A DNA stretch of 64,000 nt from Actinoplanes sp. KI2 (GTDB taxonomy: Bacteria > Actinomycetota > Actinomycetes > Mycobacteriales > Micromonosporaceae), in the NCBI RefSeq assembly GCF_025630775.1, contig NZ_JAOSZE010000010.1, forward strand, positions 124,001 through 188,000, in the 5' to 3' direction. A program made the translations under genes and the position numbers. This document shows positions 47,089 to 56,006 of the stretch, in pieces. Below the pieces are notes generated by a model. The model saw only the letters and a program-made list of their open reading frames with translations. It was not told where the DNA came from and ran no database searches. The first letter of the stretch is position 1, and each line of letters begins with the position of its first letter.

Positions 47089-47937
47089 ATGGCGGGTCGA
47101 CTCGCGGTCATCGGCTCCGGTTTGATGGGCTCGGGCATCGCGCAGGTCTCGGCATTGGCCGGCTGGCAGGTCACCATGCGGGACGTCGACGACGCCGCGA
47201 CCAACCGCGGCATGGCCGCGATCCGGGATTCCCTGGGTCGCTTCCTGTCGAAGGGCAAGATCACCCAGGAGGAGGCGGACGCCACACTCGCCCGGATCAC
47301 CCCCACCACCGACCTGGACGCGGCCGCCGACGCGGACGTCGTGGTCGAGGCGATCTACGAGAAGGTCGAGGCCAAGCACGAGGTCTTCCGGGCTCTCGAC
47401 AAGATCTGCAAGGCCGGCGCGGTGCTCGGCACGAACACCTCGGCCATCCCGATCACGCAGATCGCCACGGTCACCGAGCGGCCCGAGTCGGTGGTCGGCA
47501 TCCACTTCTTCTCGCCGGTGCCGATGATGAAGCTGGTCGAGCTGGTCCGCGGGTACCAGACCTCGGACGACACGCTGGCCGCCGCGCGCAACTTCGCCGA
47601 GGAGGTCGGCAAGACCTGCGTCGAGGTGAAGCGGGACGTGGCCGGCTTCGTGTCGAACCGGCTCTTCTCGGCGCTCCTGGTCGAGGCGATCAAGCTGGTC
47701 GAGTCGGGCGTGGTCTCGCCGGCCGACCTCGACACGGTGATGAAGCTGGGCTTCGGGCACGCGATGGGCCCGCTGGCCACGGTGGACCTGACCGGGCTGG
47801 ACGTCATGCTCAACGCGGCCGGCAACATCTACCGGGACACCGCGGACGAGAAGTTCTTCCCGCCGGAGCTGCTGCAGCGCATGGTCACCGCGGGCGACCT
47901 GGGCCGCAAGACCGGCAAGGGCTTCTACACCTACTGA
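47089..47937 (+). CDS. 3-hydroxybutyryl-CoA dehydrogenase
   Basis: The NAD(P)-dependent enzyme interconverts 3-hydroxybutyryl-CoA and acetoacetyl-CoA. The 282-residue product has the Rossmann loop VIGSGLMGSGIAQ, the catalytic His/Glu segment VVGIHFFSPVPMMKLVELV (H in GIHFF), and the C-terminal dimer domain with GFVSNRLFSALLVEAIKLVE and LGRKTGKGFYTY. ATG follows GGAAGGGGAAC. It is a monocistronic gene closed by a large hairpin. It could serve polyhydroxybutyrate or the ethylmalonyl-CoA/butyrate routes; the stereospecificity is not visible. Confidence 0.93.
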   Translation: MAGRLAVIGSGLMGSGIAQVSALAGWQVTMRDVDDAATNRGMAAIRDSLGRFLSKGKITQEEADATLARITPTTDLDAAADADVVVEAIYEKVEAKHEVFRALDKICKAGAVLGTNTSAIPITQIATVTERPESVVGIHFFSPVPMMKLVELVRGYQTSDDTLAAARNFAEEVGKTCVEVKRDVAGFVSNRLFSALLVEAIKLVESGVVSPADLDTVMKLGFGHAMGPLATVDLTGLDVMLNAAGNIYRDTADEKFFPPELLQRMVTAGDLGRKTGKGFYTY

Positions 47938-47945
47938 GCCGTACG

Positions 47946-48005
47946 CCCGAGGCTGAGCTGCCGCCGGCGGGTCCCGCCGGGCCAGTTCTGGCGTTCAGCC
48001 TCGGG
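47946..48005. terminator. Nested hairpin after the hydroxyacyl-CoA dehydrogenase gene
   Basis: CCCGAGGCTGA (47946-47956) pairs exactly with 47995-48005. Inside lies a second hairpin, CCGGCGGG/CCCGCCGG (47964-47980). The outer 11-bp stem begins 8 bp after the stop codon. Confidence 0.75.
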
Positions 48006-48072
48006 GTTGGCCGTCTCCCTTCTACGATTTTCCGCAGTTTCTCCGGCGAATCGGTCGGTGGGAGGCGACGGC

Positions 48073-48402
48073 ATGACGCGCACGACGATGTCTCCGTCTT
48101 CGGAGGAGATGCAGTGGGCGATGGCCCAGGCGAGCAGCGAGGCGCTCTCGGTGGCGCCCGGCTGGTTCCGGGCCTGGCCCACGGCCAGCCAGAAGTTCTC
48201 GGCGGTGAACGTCCGCTCGTCCACCCAGCTGATCGTCAACCACAGCCGGGAGGACGACCGGCATCCGAACAGCTGGACGGTCCGCGTCCTGTTCGGCTCG
48301 CACGCCGTCGAACTGCACTGCGGCCCGTACGAGACGAAGGAGCAGGCCACCCTCGTCGCGCACGCGATCCTCACGCTCGCCTACCGGGACGTGCCGCACT
48401 GA
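48073..48402 (+). CDS. Hypothetical protein
   Basis: The 109-residue product starts at ATG after GGGAGGC; the same frame is open upstream without a ribosome binding site. The visible composition is mixed alpha/beta, with a Ser/Trp-rich first half (EEMQWAMAQASSEAL, GWFRAWPTASQKFSA) and strands such as QLIVNH and WTVRVLFGSHAVELHCGPYETKEQATLVAHAIL. No signal peptide, membrane helix or catalytic motif is seen. It precedes an ABC-2 exporter but has a separate promoter region. Function is not recognised. Confidence 0.7.
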   Translation: MTRTTMSPSSEEMQWAMAQASSEALSVAPGWFRAWPTASQKFSAVNVRSSTQLIVNHSREDDRHPNSWTVRVLFGSHAVELHCGPYETKEQATLVAHAILTLAYRDVPH

Positions 48403-48450
48403 CCCGCCCGGGACGGCGGATTGTCGTACCCAAGCTCTAGGGTTTTCGGC

Positions 48451-49335
48451 ATGGACGTCGACGAGCCCGCCATCCGGGTGCGCGGGCTGCGCAAGGCCTA
48501 TGGGGACAACGTCGCGGTCGGCGGGGTCGACCTCGAGGTTTCCCACGGTGAGGTCTTTGCGCTGCTCGGGCCCAACGGCGCCGGCAAGACGACCACTGTG
48601 GAGATCCTCGAGGGCTATCGGCGGCGCGACGACGGCGAGGTCCGCGTGCTCGGCGTCGACCCGGCGGTGGCACAGGGCCGGCGCGGCACCGGCGACCCGG
48701 TGGCCAAGCGGTGGCGCGAGCGGGTCGGCATCGTGCTGCAGGGCACCGGGGAGTTCGACGAGCTGACCGTCGGCGAGGTGGTGCGGCACTTCGCGCGCTT
48801 CTACCCCCGGCCCGACGATCCGGCGACGGTGGTCGAGCGGGTCGGCCTGGCGGAAAAGGCCGCGGCCCGCACACACACGCTCTCCGGCGGGCAGAAACGC
48901 CGGCTCGACGTGGCGCTCGGCATCATCGGGCGGCCCGAGCTGCTGTTCCTCGACGAGCCGACCACCGGGTTCGACCCCGAGGCGCGGCGCGAGTTCTGGC
49001 AGCTGATCCGCGACCTGCAGGCGGGCGGCACCACGATCCTGCTGACCACGCACTACCTGGAGGAGGCGGAGGCGCTGGCCGACCGGGTCGGGGTGATCGC
49101 CAAGGGCCGGCTGATCGCGGTCGACACCCCGCGCTCGCTGGGCCGGCGCGACTCGGCACTGGCGACGGTTTCCTGGCGTACGCCCGACGGAGGTTGGGAA
49201 CGCACCCGCAGCGCGACGCCGACGGCCGTGGTGGCCGACCTGGCCGCGCGCTTCTCCGGCGAGGTGCCCGGCCTGACCGTGACCCGGCCGACCCTGGAGG
49301 ACGTCTACCTGGAGATGATCGGGGGCGCGGCGTGA
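48451..49335 (+). CDS. ABC-2 type exporter, ATP-binding protein
   Basis: The 294-residue product has Walker A LLGPNGAGKTTTVE, Q-loop VLQGTGEFDEL, signature LSGGQKRRLD, Walker B LLFLDEPTTGFD and H-loop TTHYLEEAE. The C-terminal extension is the drug-resistance (DrrA/CcmA) type. ATG at 48451 has TAGGGT 13 bases upstream and no Shine-Dalgarno, so it may be leaderless. The permease start overlaps its stop (GTGA). It exports an unknown drug or lipid. Confidence 0.94.
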   Translation: MDVDEPAIRVRGLRKAYGDNVAVGGVDLEVSHGEVFALLGPNGAGKTTTVEILEGYRRRDDGEVRVLGVDPAVAQGRRGTGDPVAKRWRERVGIVLQGTGEFDELTVGEVVRHFARFYPRPDDPATVVERVGLAEKAAARTHTLSGGQKRRLDVALGIIGRPELLFLDEPTTGFDPEARREFWQLIRDLQAGGTTILLTTHYLEEAEALADRVGVIAKGRLIAVDTPRSLGRRDSALATVSWRTPDGGWERTRSATPTAVVADLAARFSGEVPGLTVTRPTLEDVYLEMIGGAA

Positions 49336-50153
49336 CGACCACTTCGAAACCCGCGGGCCGGGCCGGCTCGCTCGAGCTGGGGTTTGCGCAGGGCGGCCTC
49401 GAGGTCCGCCAATTCCTGCGCAGCCGCGAGCAGGTCATGTTCACGCTGGCCTTTCCGGCCATCATGATCTTGGTATTCGGCTCGATCTTCAAGGGCGAGA
49501 TCGGCGGCGGCGTCAAGTTCACCCAATACTTCGTGACCGGCATGATCGGCGCCGGCCTGATGACGGCTGGCTTCCAGGCGCTGGCCATCCAGATCCCGAT
49601 GGAACGCGACCGCGGGGTGCTGAAACGCTTCCTCGGCACGCCGATGCCGAAATGGGTCTACTTCGCGGGCAAGGTGCTGATGGTCGCCGTCATCGCGCTG
49701 CTCGAGACGGTCCTCCTGCTCACCGTGTCGTCCCTGCTGTTCGGCCTGAAGCTGCCGGACACACCGGCGAAATGGCTGACCTTCCTGTGGGTGTCGCTGC
49801 TCGGCATCACGGCGTGCACCCTGTGCGGGGTGGCGTTCTCGTCGGTTGCCCGCACGGGTCGCAGCGCGCCGGCGGTGGTCACCCCGGTGGCGCTGATCCT
49901 GCAGTTCATCTCCGGGGTGTTCTTCGTCTTCACCAGCCTGCCGGTGTGGATGCAGAACGTGGCGTCGCTGTTCCCGCTGAAGTGGCTCTGCCAAGGGCTG
50001 CGCTCGGTGTTCCTGCCGGCGGCGTTCGGGGCGCACGAGCCGGGCGGCTCCTTCAACCTGCCGATGGTCGGCCTGGTGCTCGGGTTGTGGTGCGTGCTGG
50101 CCCTGGCCCTGTGCCTGACCACGTTCAAGTGGACGACGAAGCGCGACGGCTGA
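49332..50153 (+). CDS. ABC-2 type exporter, permease
   Basis: The 273-residue product has six membrane helices, starting with MFTLAFPAIMILVFGSIF. The ABC-2 signature region lies around residues 140-200 (LGITACTLCGVAFSSVARTGRSAPAVVTPVALILQFISGVFFVF). The gene is coupled to the ATPase gene by a GTGA overlap, and together they form one exporter. The C-terminal helix ends LALALCLTTFKW. A GC-rich tandem repeat array starts directly after its stop codon. Confidence 0.92.
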   Translation: MTTTSKPAGRAGSLELGFAQGGLEVRQFLRSREQVMFTLAFPAIMILVFGSIFKGEIGGGVKFTQYFVTGMIGAGLMTAGFQALAIQIPMERDRGVLKRFLGTPMPKWVYFAGKVLMVAVIALLETVLLLTVSSLLFGLKLPDTPAKWLTFLWVSLLGITACTLCGVAFSSVARTGRSAPAVVTPVALILQFISGVFFVFTSLPVWMQNVASLFPLKWLCQGLRSVFLPAAFGAHEPGGSFNLPMVGLVLGLWCVLALALCLTTFKWTTKRDG

Positions 50154-50365
50154 CCGCGCCGGTGGGCGGGGCGAATCCGCTCGGCCGACCGCGCCGGTGG
50201 GCGGGCGGCGAATCCGCTGGGCTGGCCGCGCTGGTGGGCGGGCGGCGAATCGGCTCGGCTGGCCGCGCTGGTGGGCGGCCGGCGAATCGGCTCGGCTGGC
50301 CGCGCCGGTGGGCGGGCGGCGAATCCGCTTGGCGGACCGCGTCGGTGGGCGGGCGGCGAGGCGAG
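50154..50365. repeat. 37-bp tandem repeat array
   Basis: Units start at 50154, 50189, 50226, 50263, 50300 and 50337. The first is 35 bp, the next four are 37 bp, and the sixth decays after about 25 bp. The common core is CCGCGCYGGTGGGCGGGCGG followed by CGAATCSGCT. Differences between units are a few substitutions. Each unit holds G-runs and could promote slippage or G-rich structures. No spacers separate the units. Confidence 0.9.
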
Positions 50366-50565
50366 GCGACCGGCCGGATTCGGGCGGCCGGCGACGCATG
50401 TCGGCGGGCCGGTCGGTGGGCCGGTCGGTGGGCGACGGCGAGGCGTGACGGGCGACGGGATCCGGGCGGCCGGCGACGCGTGTCGGCTGACCGGTCAGTC
50501 GGTGGCGGCGAGGCGTGACGGCCGGCTGGATTCGGGCGGTCGGCGACGCGTGACGGCCGGCCGGG
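50366..50565. repeat. Degenerate second repeat region
   Basis: About 200 bp with repeated elements such as CGGGCGGCCGGCGACGC and GGCGAGGCGTGACG at roughly 75-bp intervals. It holds no supported gene and lies between the converging exporter permease and the minus-strand membrane protein gene. Confidence 0.6.
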
Positions 50566-51435
50566 TCAGTGGGTGGCGGCGAAGGCCAGCGACATCAGGG
50601 TCGCCGCGATCATGCCGCCCAGCAGGGTCAGGCCGATGCCGCCGATGTCCAGTTTGGCCTCGAGCCAGCGGTGGGCTGCCGCGGCCGCGACCGGTACGCC
50701 GGCCGAGGGCGCCACCACGAAGGCGAGCCAGCCGAGGCCGCGCAGGACCGGGCCGCCCCAGATGCTCGTGCCGCCGATGGTGACCAGGCCGGAGGCCAGC
50801 AGGCCGGTCAGGGCCGCGACCAGCGCGCCCAGCAGCGGCAGCAGCGGCAGCGCCCAGCGGGGCATCGCCCGCCGCCCGGCCGGACGCACCGTCACGTCGA
50901 TCCGGGCCGCCGCCCGGGCCAGGAGCATCCGGGGCGACTCTGCGGGCTCGGCTTCTTCCGAGGCCGACGCCGAGGCCGAGGCCGCCGCCGCCGAGGCCGA
51001 CGTCGAGGACGCCGCCGACGCCGAGGCCGACATCGAGGACGCCGCCGAGGACGAGGACGAAGCCGAGGACGAGCGCGAGGACGACGACGGCATGCGCGGC
51101 AGCGCCACCCGGGGCAGCGCGTCGACCGGCGCCGGCTCCGGCACCTCGCCCAGCGAGCGCATCCGCAGGCCGCGGGCTCGGCGCAGCTGCTCCCACAGCC
51201 GGGCGGCCTCCCGGTCGATGTCGATCACCTGCGCCGCCGCGGCGCCGGCCCACCGGTCGGCGGAGAGGGCGTCCCCCTCGGCGCGGGTCAGCTCGCCGGC
51301 CGCCTGCGCGGCACTGTCCTGATAGGCCCGTTCGGCGCCGCCCAGCTCGGCGTCGCGCCGCCGGGTCGCCTCGGCGAGAGCGCTGACCATCACCTGGTAG
51401 TCGCGGCCGATGGGCTGCCGGTCACGTGTGGTCAC
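50566..51435 (-). CDS. Membrane protein with Ser/Ala low-complexity linker, partner of FtsK-like ATPase
   Basis: The 289-residue product has an N-terminal helical, coiled-coil-like part (about 1-95), a Ser/Ala-only linker (about 112-160), then a cytoplasmic link and four membrane helices (about 188-288, LPLLPLLGALVAALTGLLAS onward). GTG at 51435 overlaps the end of the FtsK-like gene by 14 bp, so the two are translated together and probably work as one complex, this protein giving the membrane anchor the ATPase lacks. The family is not recognised. Confidence 0.75.
   Translation of the reverse strand: MTTRDRQPIGRDYQVMVSALAEATRRRDAELGGAERAYQDSAAQAAGELTRAEGDALSADRWAGAAAAQVIDIDREAARLWEQLRRARGLRMRSLGEVPEPAPVDALPRVALPRMPSSSSRSSSASSSSSAASSMSASASAASSTSASAAAASASASASEEAEPAESPRMLLARAAARIDVTVRPAGRRAMPRWALPLLPLLGALVAALTGLLASGLVTIGGTSIWGGPVLRGLGWLAFVVAPSAGVPVAAAAAHRWLEAKLDIGGIGLTLLGGMIAATLMSLAFAATH
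50945..51092. repeat. GCC/GAG-rich low-complexity tract in the membrane protein gene
   Basis: The plus strand is almost entirely GAG, GAC and GCC triplets in GCCGAGGCCGAC-like repeats, read on the minus strand as Ser and Ala codons. It is prone to length change by slippage. Confidence 0.8.
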
Positions 51436-53965
51436 TGTTCACCTCGTACGGGATGATCACCTCGGGGGTGCGGTGGACCGAGCGGTCGAAGAACAGCGCC
51501 CGGCGGGCGCGCGGATACCAGGCCGGACCGCCCGGCTGTGGATAGAGCGGCGCGAGGTCGGCGCCCTGCACGTCGAGCGCCACCCATGCACCGATCGGGT
51601 CGAGCCGGCTCGCCGGGCCGCCGAGGCTGTCGCGGAGCCGGGCGACCGAGCGCCACCAGCCGAGCACGTGCGTACGCCGCTCCGGCCCGTCGGTGAGCAG
51701 CCGGCGCAGCCTCTCCTGGTCGGCGCCCGCGTCCAGCGCGTAGCCGAGCACGTAGTGCGGGATCTCCAGCGGCTCCAGGGGCGGCAGATCGTCGTACCAG
51801 TCGGCCGAGGGCAACTCGGCCATCAGCCGGGCCGCCGCCCCGCCCGCATCGGGATCGAGGCAGACCACGCTGAAGTGCGCCGGGCCCTGCGCCGCCAGCG
51901 ACAGCGCCGCCGACGCGAGCACGTCGCACGCCTCGTCGGTGCGGGTGCCCAGAACCGCCAGGTTGCGGCCCGGCATGCGACCCAGGCGTAGCCGGGCCGG
52001 GCGGGCGGCCACGTCGATCCGCTCGCCGAGCACCGCGCCGGGGGAGGAGCCGACCGGCCCGTCGGCGGTCGGCACCGGACCGGCCGGCCGGCATTGCGCG
52101 GGCAGGATCGGGACCGCGTCGCCGTCGAAGACCCGGGGCTCCTCGCAGCCGTCGGGGCGCAGCCGCCAGAGCCGGCGCTGGAGCGTACGCCAGACGAGCC
52201 GGTCCCCGGCGTCCGGAAGCCGGACGATGAGATTGGCCCCCGCGGTGCCGGATTCGGTGTTGACCACCGCGTGATGGCGGGGGATGACCGCGGCGGCCAG
52301 GTTGTTGTCGGCCAGGATGCGCCTTGCCTTGGGCAGGGCGATCCGGAGCGTGAACTGGCCGATCAGGCCGGAGCGGCCCCACAGCGCCTCGATGCCGGAG
52401 ACGTCCTGGGAGGCGAGGATCAGGTGGATGCCCTGCGAGCGGCCCCGCCGGGCGAGGTCCTCGAGCAGGGTGACCGCCTCGTCGGCGACCGCGTCCCGGC
52501 CGCCGAGCAGCACCTGGAACTCGTCGATCACGGCGACCAGGCGCGGCCAGCGACCGTCGGGGTCCTCGGCCCGCAGTTCGGCGAGCTTGCTGGCGTCGTG
52601 CCGCTTGGCCGCCTGGGCCCGGGTGCGCAGTTCCTCGCCGAGGTGGCGCAGCATGGCGAGGCCGAACTCGCGGTCGCCGTTGACGTTGATGCCGGCCAGC
52701 CGCACCTGCGGGAGCCAGCTGGGGTCGCGTGGCCCGGGCACGAACCGGGAGAACGACACGCCCTCCTTGAAGTCCAGCAGGTAGAGGGCCAGCTCGGTGG
52801 GGCCGTACCGGGTGGCGAGCGCGGCCAGCCAGGCGTAGACCAGGTTGGTCTTGCCGGAGCCGGAGGGGCCGCCGATCAGCGCGTGCGGCGGGTCGTCGCC
52901 GAGCGGCACGTCGATCAGGGCGCCGTCGGTGCTGTCACCGATCGGCGCGCTCAGCCCGTGCGCCGACGACTCGGCCCAGAAGGTGGCGGGGGAGAGGTCG
53001 GCCAGCTGGGCGGGCGGCGCCCCGGCCCGCATCCGCTCGGCGGTGGCCTTGCAGAAGGCGACCACCCGGTCGGCCGGCGGCGGCGGGTCGAGGGAGATGT
53101 CCAGCTCGCCGGTGACGTCGCATCGTTTCGCGTCGACATCGATGCGCACCACGGACGGGTGGTCGCACAACGACACCCCGCGGGCGACGAGGTGCACCCC
53201 GCAGGCCACCCCGGTCCGGGTGATCCGGTCGAGCTGGGCCCGCTGCTCGGCCGGCAGCTCGGGCGTGTCGGCGAGCAGCACGACGACCCGCCACGGCTCG
53301 GTCAGCGAGCTGCCGGCCAGCACCGTCTCGTTGACCCGGCAGATGTGTTCGACCAGGTCGTCGACCATGGCCCCGAGCCCGCCCGGCCCGACGAAGCTGA
53401 TCCCGAGCGGGGCGAAGGCGGCGAGCGTCCCGCCGAGGTGCTCGGGGTCGTACACGGTGAGCTGGATGTCCCCGGGACGGGTGCTGCCCAGCGCTCGCAG
53501 CAGCAGCCCGGTGATCACCCCGTCCGCCACGGCCGGCGAGCCGGTGAGGTCGAGGTGCGCCGCGTCGAGCAGGGGGACCAGCGCGGGCAGCGGCGCCGCG
53601 TCGTCGAGCGCGAGCGTGCCGATCCGCAGCAGGCTGGCGCGTCCGCCGCGCTCGGGCTCGCTCGGGGCCCAGAGCCGCCAGGGCGCGCTGGCCGCGCCGG
53701 TGGCGCTGAGCGCGGCGGCCCGGCGGACGTTGCCGGCCAGCTTGGTGGTCTCGTACTGGTAGCGGCGCTGGATGTCGCGGCGGGCGCTGTCGCGCGCCTC
53801 GGTGAGTTGGTTCAGGCAGGTGGCGTACGCGTCGCGGACCAGCCGCCGATGGTTCTGCGCCTCACCCCGGGCGGTTTCGGCCGCGGCCAGGACCGCCCGG
53901 GCGGCGCCGCGAGCCACGGCGAGCTCCTGCCGGACGGCATCGACAAGCGCGTTGCTGCTACCCAT
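51422..53965 (-). CDS. FtsK/SpoIIIE-type ATPase without membrane domain
   Basis: The 847-residue product has an N-terminal coiled-coil region (about 1-75), a linker, then an FtsK-type motor with Walker A GGPSGSGKTNLVYAWLAAL near residue 365, LLDFKEGVSFSRFVP and Walker B RLVAVIDEFQVLLGG. A further degenerate ATPase-like module lies near the C-terminus. No membrane helix or gamma DNA-reading domain is seen, so it differs from chromosome-segregation FtsK. ATG at 53965 has TAAAAT upstream. The downstream gene supplies membrane helices. It may be a DNA or protein translocase; EccC-like or HerA-like roles are open. Confidence 0.85.
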   Translation of the reverse strand: MGSSNALVDAVRQELAVARGAARAVLAAAETARGEAQNHRRLVRDAYATCLNQLTEARDSARRDIQRRYQYETTKLAGNVRRAAALSATGAASAPWRLWAPSEPERGGRASLLRIGTLALDDAAPLPALVPLLDAAHLDLTGSPAVADGVITGLLLRALGSTRPGDIQLTVYDPEHLGGTLAAFAPLGISFVGPGGLGAMVDDLVEHICRVNETVLAGSSLTEPWRVVVLLADTPELPAEQRAQLDRITRTGVACGVHLVARGVSLCDHPSVVRIDVDAKRCDVTGELDISLDPPPPADRVVAFCKATAERMRAGAPPAQLADLSPATFWAESSAHGLSAPIGDSTDGALIDVPLGDDPPHALIGGPSGSGKTNLVYAWLAALATRYGPTELALYLLDFKEGVSFSRFVPGPRDPSWLPQVRLAGINVNGDREFGLAMLRHLGEELRTRAQAAKRHDASKLAELRAEDPDGRWPRLVAVIDEFQVLLGGRDAVADEAVTLLEDLARRGRSQGIHLILASQDVSGIEALWGRSGLIGQFTLRIALPKARRILADNNLAAAVIPRHHAVVNTESGTAGANLIVRLPDAGDRLVWRTLQRRLWRLRPDGCEEPRVFDGDAVPILPAQCRPAGPVPTADGPVGSSPGAVLGERIDVAARPARLRLGRMPGRNLAVLGTRTDEACDVLASAALSLAAQGPAHFSVVCLDPDAGGAAARLMAELPSADWYDDLPPLEPLEIPHYVLGYALDAGADQERLRRLLTDGPERRTHVLGWWRSVARLRDSLGGPASRLDPIGAWVALDVQGADLAPLYPQPGGPAWYPRARRALFFDRSVHRTPEVIIPYEVNSDHT

Positions 53966-53973
53966 GATGGGCG

Positions 53974-53979
53974 ATTTTA
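53974..53979 (-). promoter_or_regulatory. -10 box TAAAAT of the FtsK-like gene
   Basis: On the minus strand TAAAAT ends 8 bases before the ATG at 53965. It is AT-rich against a GC-rich background and there is no Shine-Dalgarno. Confidence 0.5.
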
Positions 53980-53986
53980 CCCATTT

Positions 53987-54001
53987 CGCCCCGAAGGGGC
54001 G
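53987..54001 (-). terminator. Hairpin between the membrane protein and FtsK-like genes
   Basis: CGCCCC (53987-53992) and GGGGCG (53996-54001) pair around GAA. The hairpin lies between the stop codon of the upstream minus-strand gene and the FtsK-like promoter. Confidence 0.5.
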
Positions 54002-54003
54002 GA

Positions 54004-55341
54004 TTATGTGCTGCGTGTCGTGACCCGGGTCAGCCAGCGTGGATCCGTGTGCGCCAACTCGACCCACAGCCGGCGTGCCACGATCGCGGCGCCCTCGTCC
54101 TTCCAGCGCCGCAGCGTCTGCCGGGGGACGTTGCGGCGCATCCAGTCCAGCGCCAGACGCGCCTCCCGGTCCAGGCCGTCGGTGCTGCGCTTGCGGGCGT
54201 ACGGATCGAGCCCGAGCACCACGCCGAAGTACAGCGCGTTGTAGTGCCGCCACTCGTCCGTGGTGGCGAACCGCCCGGCCGGTCGCAGCCGGTCCACGCC
54301 CTCCGCCAGCACCGCGCGCAGCTCCATCGCCCGGGCCAGCGGCTGCTCGATGGTCAGTCCGGACAGCCGCCGGTCGACCGCCGGCAGATCGGTGAGCGGG
54401 CTGCGCATCAGCCGTCCGAGCCGTCCGTAGTTGTCCAGCGCCTGCCGGGTGAAGCGCAGGAAGTCCTGCTGGTCGGTGGCGATCAGCCGATGCCGCTGCC
54501 GGTGCCGGGGCAGCGCCTCGGCCAGCATCAGCAGCGCCCCGCGGTCCTCGCGCAGCCGGTCGTCGTGCCGGTAGGCGATCCTGTCCAGCGCGCGGCGCAG
54601 CTGTCCGATCAGCCCGATTCCGGTCATCACGGCCGCCAGCAGCCCGAACTGCAGGACCCGCACGGTGGTGCTGGTGTCGCCCAGCATGGTCAGCGTGATC
54701 GGCACGTCGACCACGGCCACGCCGAGCAGCGCCCCGATCAGCGAGCGGATCAGATCGGGCCGCAGCCGCTCGCCCACGTCCAGCGCCTCGGCGATCACGA
54801 CCAGGAAGGCGAGCATCATCAGGTCGACCCCGATCGCCAGGATCACCAGGACGGGCGCGCCCAGGTCGACGATCAGCAGCATCGCGAGCCCGGCCGCGTA
54901 AAGCGCGGACATCACCGCGAGCGCGGCCGGCAGGATGTTCGGCTGCACCTGGTCGCGGAACCGCCAGAGCAGCACCACCCCGCCGACCAGCGGCGCGAGC
55001 ACCACGAGCCGGCCGGCCGCCGGCAGCGCGACCGCCATCAGCAGGAACGGCGCCACCAGGATCAGCCAGCCGAGGTCGATCTGGCGCCGCTCGGGCACCA
55101 GCCGCGGCAGCAGTGCGACCGCGGCGCCCGCCCAGAACAGCGCCGGCACGCAGAAGAAGATCTCGGCGGCGGCCGAACCGGGCGCGATCGTCCAGAGCAG
55201 GACCCCGATGGCGTACGCCGCCAGGGCCGCCGCCGCCCGGACCGAGGGACCGCGCGTCGGATCACGGCCGATCAGGTAACAGGCCGCCCACCAGGCGAGG
55301 GCGAAGGCGGGTACGGCGACGGCGGGCACCGGTGCAGTCAA
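54004..55341 (-). CDS. Polytopic membrane protein with cytoplasmic helical domain
   Basis: The 445-residue product has about nine membrane helices in its first 240 residues, then a cytoplasmic Arg-rich domain of about 200 residues ([38 protein letters not shown] ... [23 protein letters not shown]). The TTG start at 55341 overlaps the DUF4126 stop (TTGA); GTG at 55329 is the alternative. The arrangement recalls actinobacterial putative sensors, but no known output domain is recognised. Function is unknown. Confidence 0.7.
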   Translation of the reverse strand: MTAPVPAVAVPAFALAWWAACYLIGRDPTRGPSVRAAAALAAYAIGVLLWTIAPGSAAAEIFFCVPALFWAGAAVALLPRLVPERRQIDLGWLILVAPFLLMAVALPAAGRLVVLAPLVGGVVLLWRFRDQVQPNILPAALAVMSALYAAGLAMLLIVDLGAPVLVILAIGVDLMMLAFLVVIAEALDVGERLRPDLIRSLIGALLGVAVVDVPITLTMLGDTSTTVRVLQFGLLAAVMTGIGLIGQLRRALDRIAYRHDDRLREDRGALLMLAEALPRHRQRHRLIATDQQDFLRFTRQALDNYGRLGRLMRSPLTDLPAVDRRLSGLTIEQPLARAMELRAVLAEGVDRLRPAGRFATTDEWRHYNALYFGVVLGLDPYARKRSTDGLDREARLALDWMRRNVPRQTLRRWKDEGAAIVARRLWVELAHTDPRWLTRVTTRST

Positions 55342-55952
55342 CCAAACAGTCGGGCGGTGTCGGAAGACGGGCTTTCCCGCTTCCGTCGCCGCCGGCGTAC
55401 CACCACGACCGCCAGCCAGACGAACAGAACGATCCCGGCCAGCACCAATATCGGCATCAGGATCGCCAGGACGGACAGGAACGCGCTGCCGAAGTCCTCG
55501 ATCGTGCTCACCACCGGCGCCCCGAATCCGCCCGTGCTGACGTTCACCACCGGCCGGGCGGTGGCCTTCGCGCCGTGCACGCCGAGCGCGATCAGCACAC
55601 CCGCCACGATCGGCACCCACTGATGCGAGCCGAAGAACGAGCCCGGGTTGCTCACCGTCACAGTCTGCGCCCCCGATCCGGCGCCGAAGGCGAGCCCGCC
55701 CGCGGTCGGCCGCACCACGGTCTGCACCACGTCGTTCGCGTGGTCGACGATCGGCACCTTGTCGGCCACCACCTCGACGGCCAGCAGAATGCCGAGGATG
55801 ACCAGCGCCCAGCCGTTGGTCAGCCAGGACCAGCCCTGCGGCAGGTCGATCACGTCGGTGTACCGGGCCAGCAGGCCCATCACCAGGAGGGGGATGTAGG
55901 CATTCAGGCCTGCCGATGCGGCGAGCCCGGTGCCGGTCAATGCTGCGAGCAC
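55338..55952 (-). CDS. DUF4126 family membrane protein
   Basis: The 204-residue product has about five membrane helices and the DUF4126 features [21 protein letters not shown] and [19 protein letters not shown]. The C-terminal cytoplasmic tail is Arg-rich. The GTG at 55952 has CATGCT at -12 to -7 on the minus strand, so it is probably leaderless; the frame is open upstream but antisense to nucS. It is the first gene of a possible two-gene operon with the polytopic protein. Function is unknown. Confidence 0.85.
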   Translation of the reverse strand: MLAALTGTGLAASAGLNAYIPLLVMGLLARYTDVIDLPQGWSWLTNGWALVILGILLAVEVVADKVPIVDHANDVVQTVVRPTAGGLAFGAGSGAQTVTVSNPGSFFGSHQWVPIVAGVLIALGVHGAKATARPVVNVSTGGFGAPVVSTIEDFGSAFLSVLAILMPILVLAGIVLFVWLAVVVVRRRRRKRESPSSDTARLFG

Positions 55953-55994
55953 GAACCCAGCATGGCACCCGCGTGCGAGCCGGTTCGAGTCCGC

Positions 55995-56000
55995 TACTGT
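55995..56000 (+). promoter_or_regulatory. -10 box TACTGT of nucS (leaderless)
   Basis: TACTGT lies at exactly -12 to -7 from the GTG start of nucS, and no Shine-Dalgarno is present. Confidence 0.6.
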
Positions 56001-56006
56001 CGTGCG

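Noticed and set aside
50154-50365. 37-bp repeats considered as a CRISPR array
   Set aside because: The units are directly adjacent with no unique spacers, and no cas genes are nearby. It is a plain tandem repeat.
50569-51456. A plus-strand frame encoding an acidic EADAEAE-type protein opposite the membrane protein
   Set aside because: The minus-strand frame has clear membrane helices, a start overlapping the FtsK-like gene and sensible composition; the acidic stretch is just the complement of the triplet tract.
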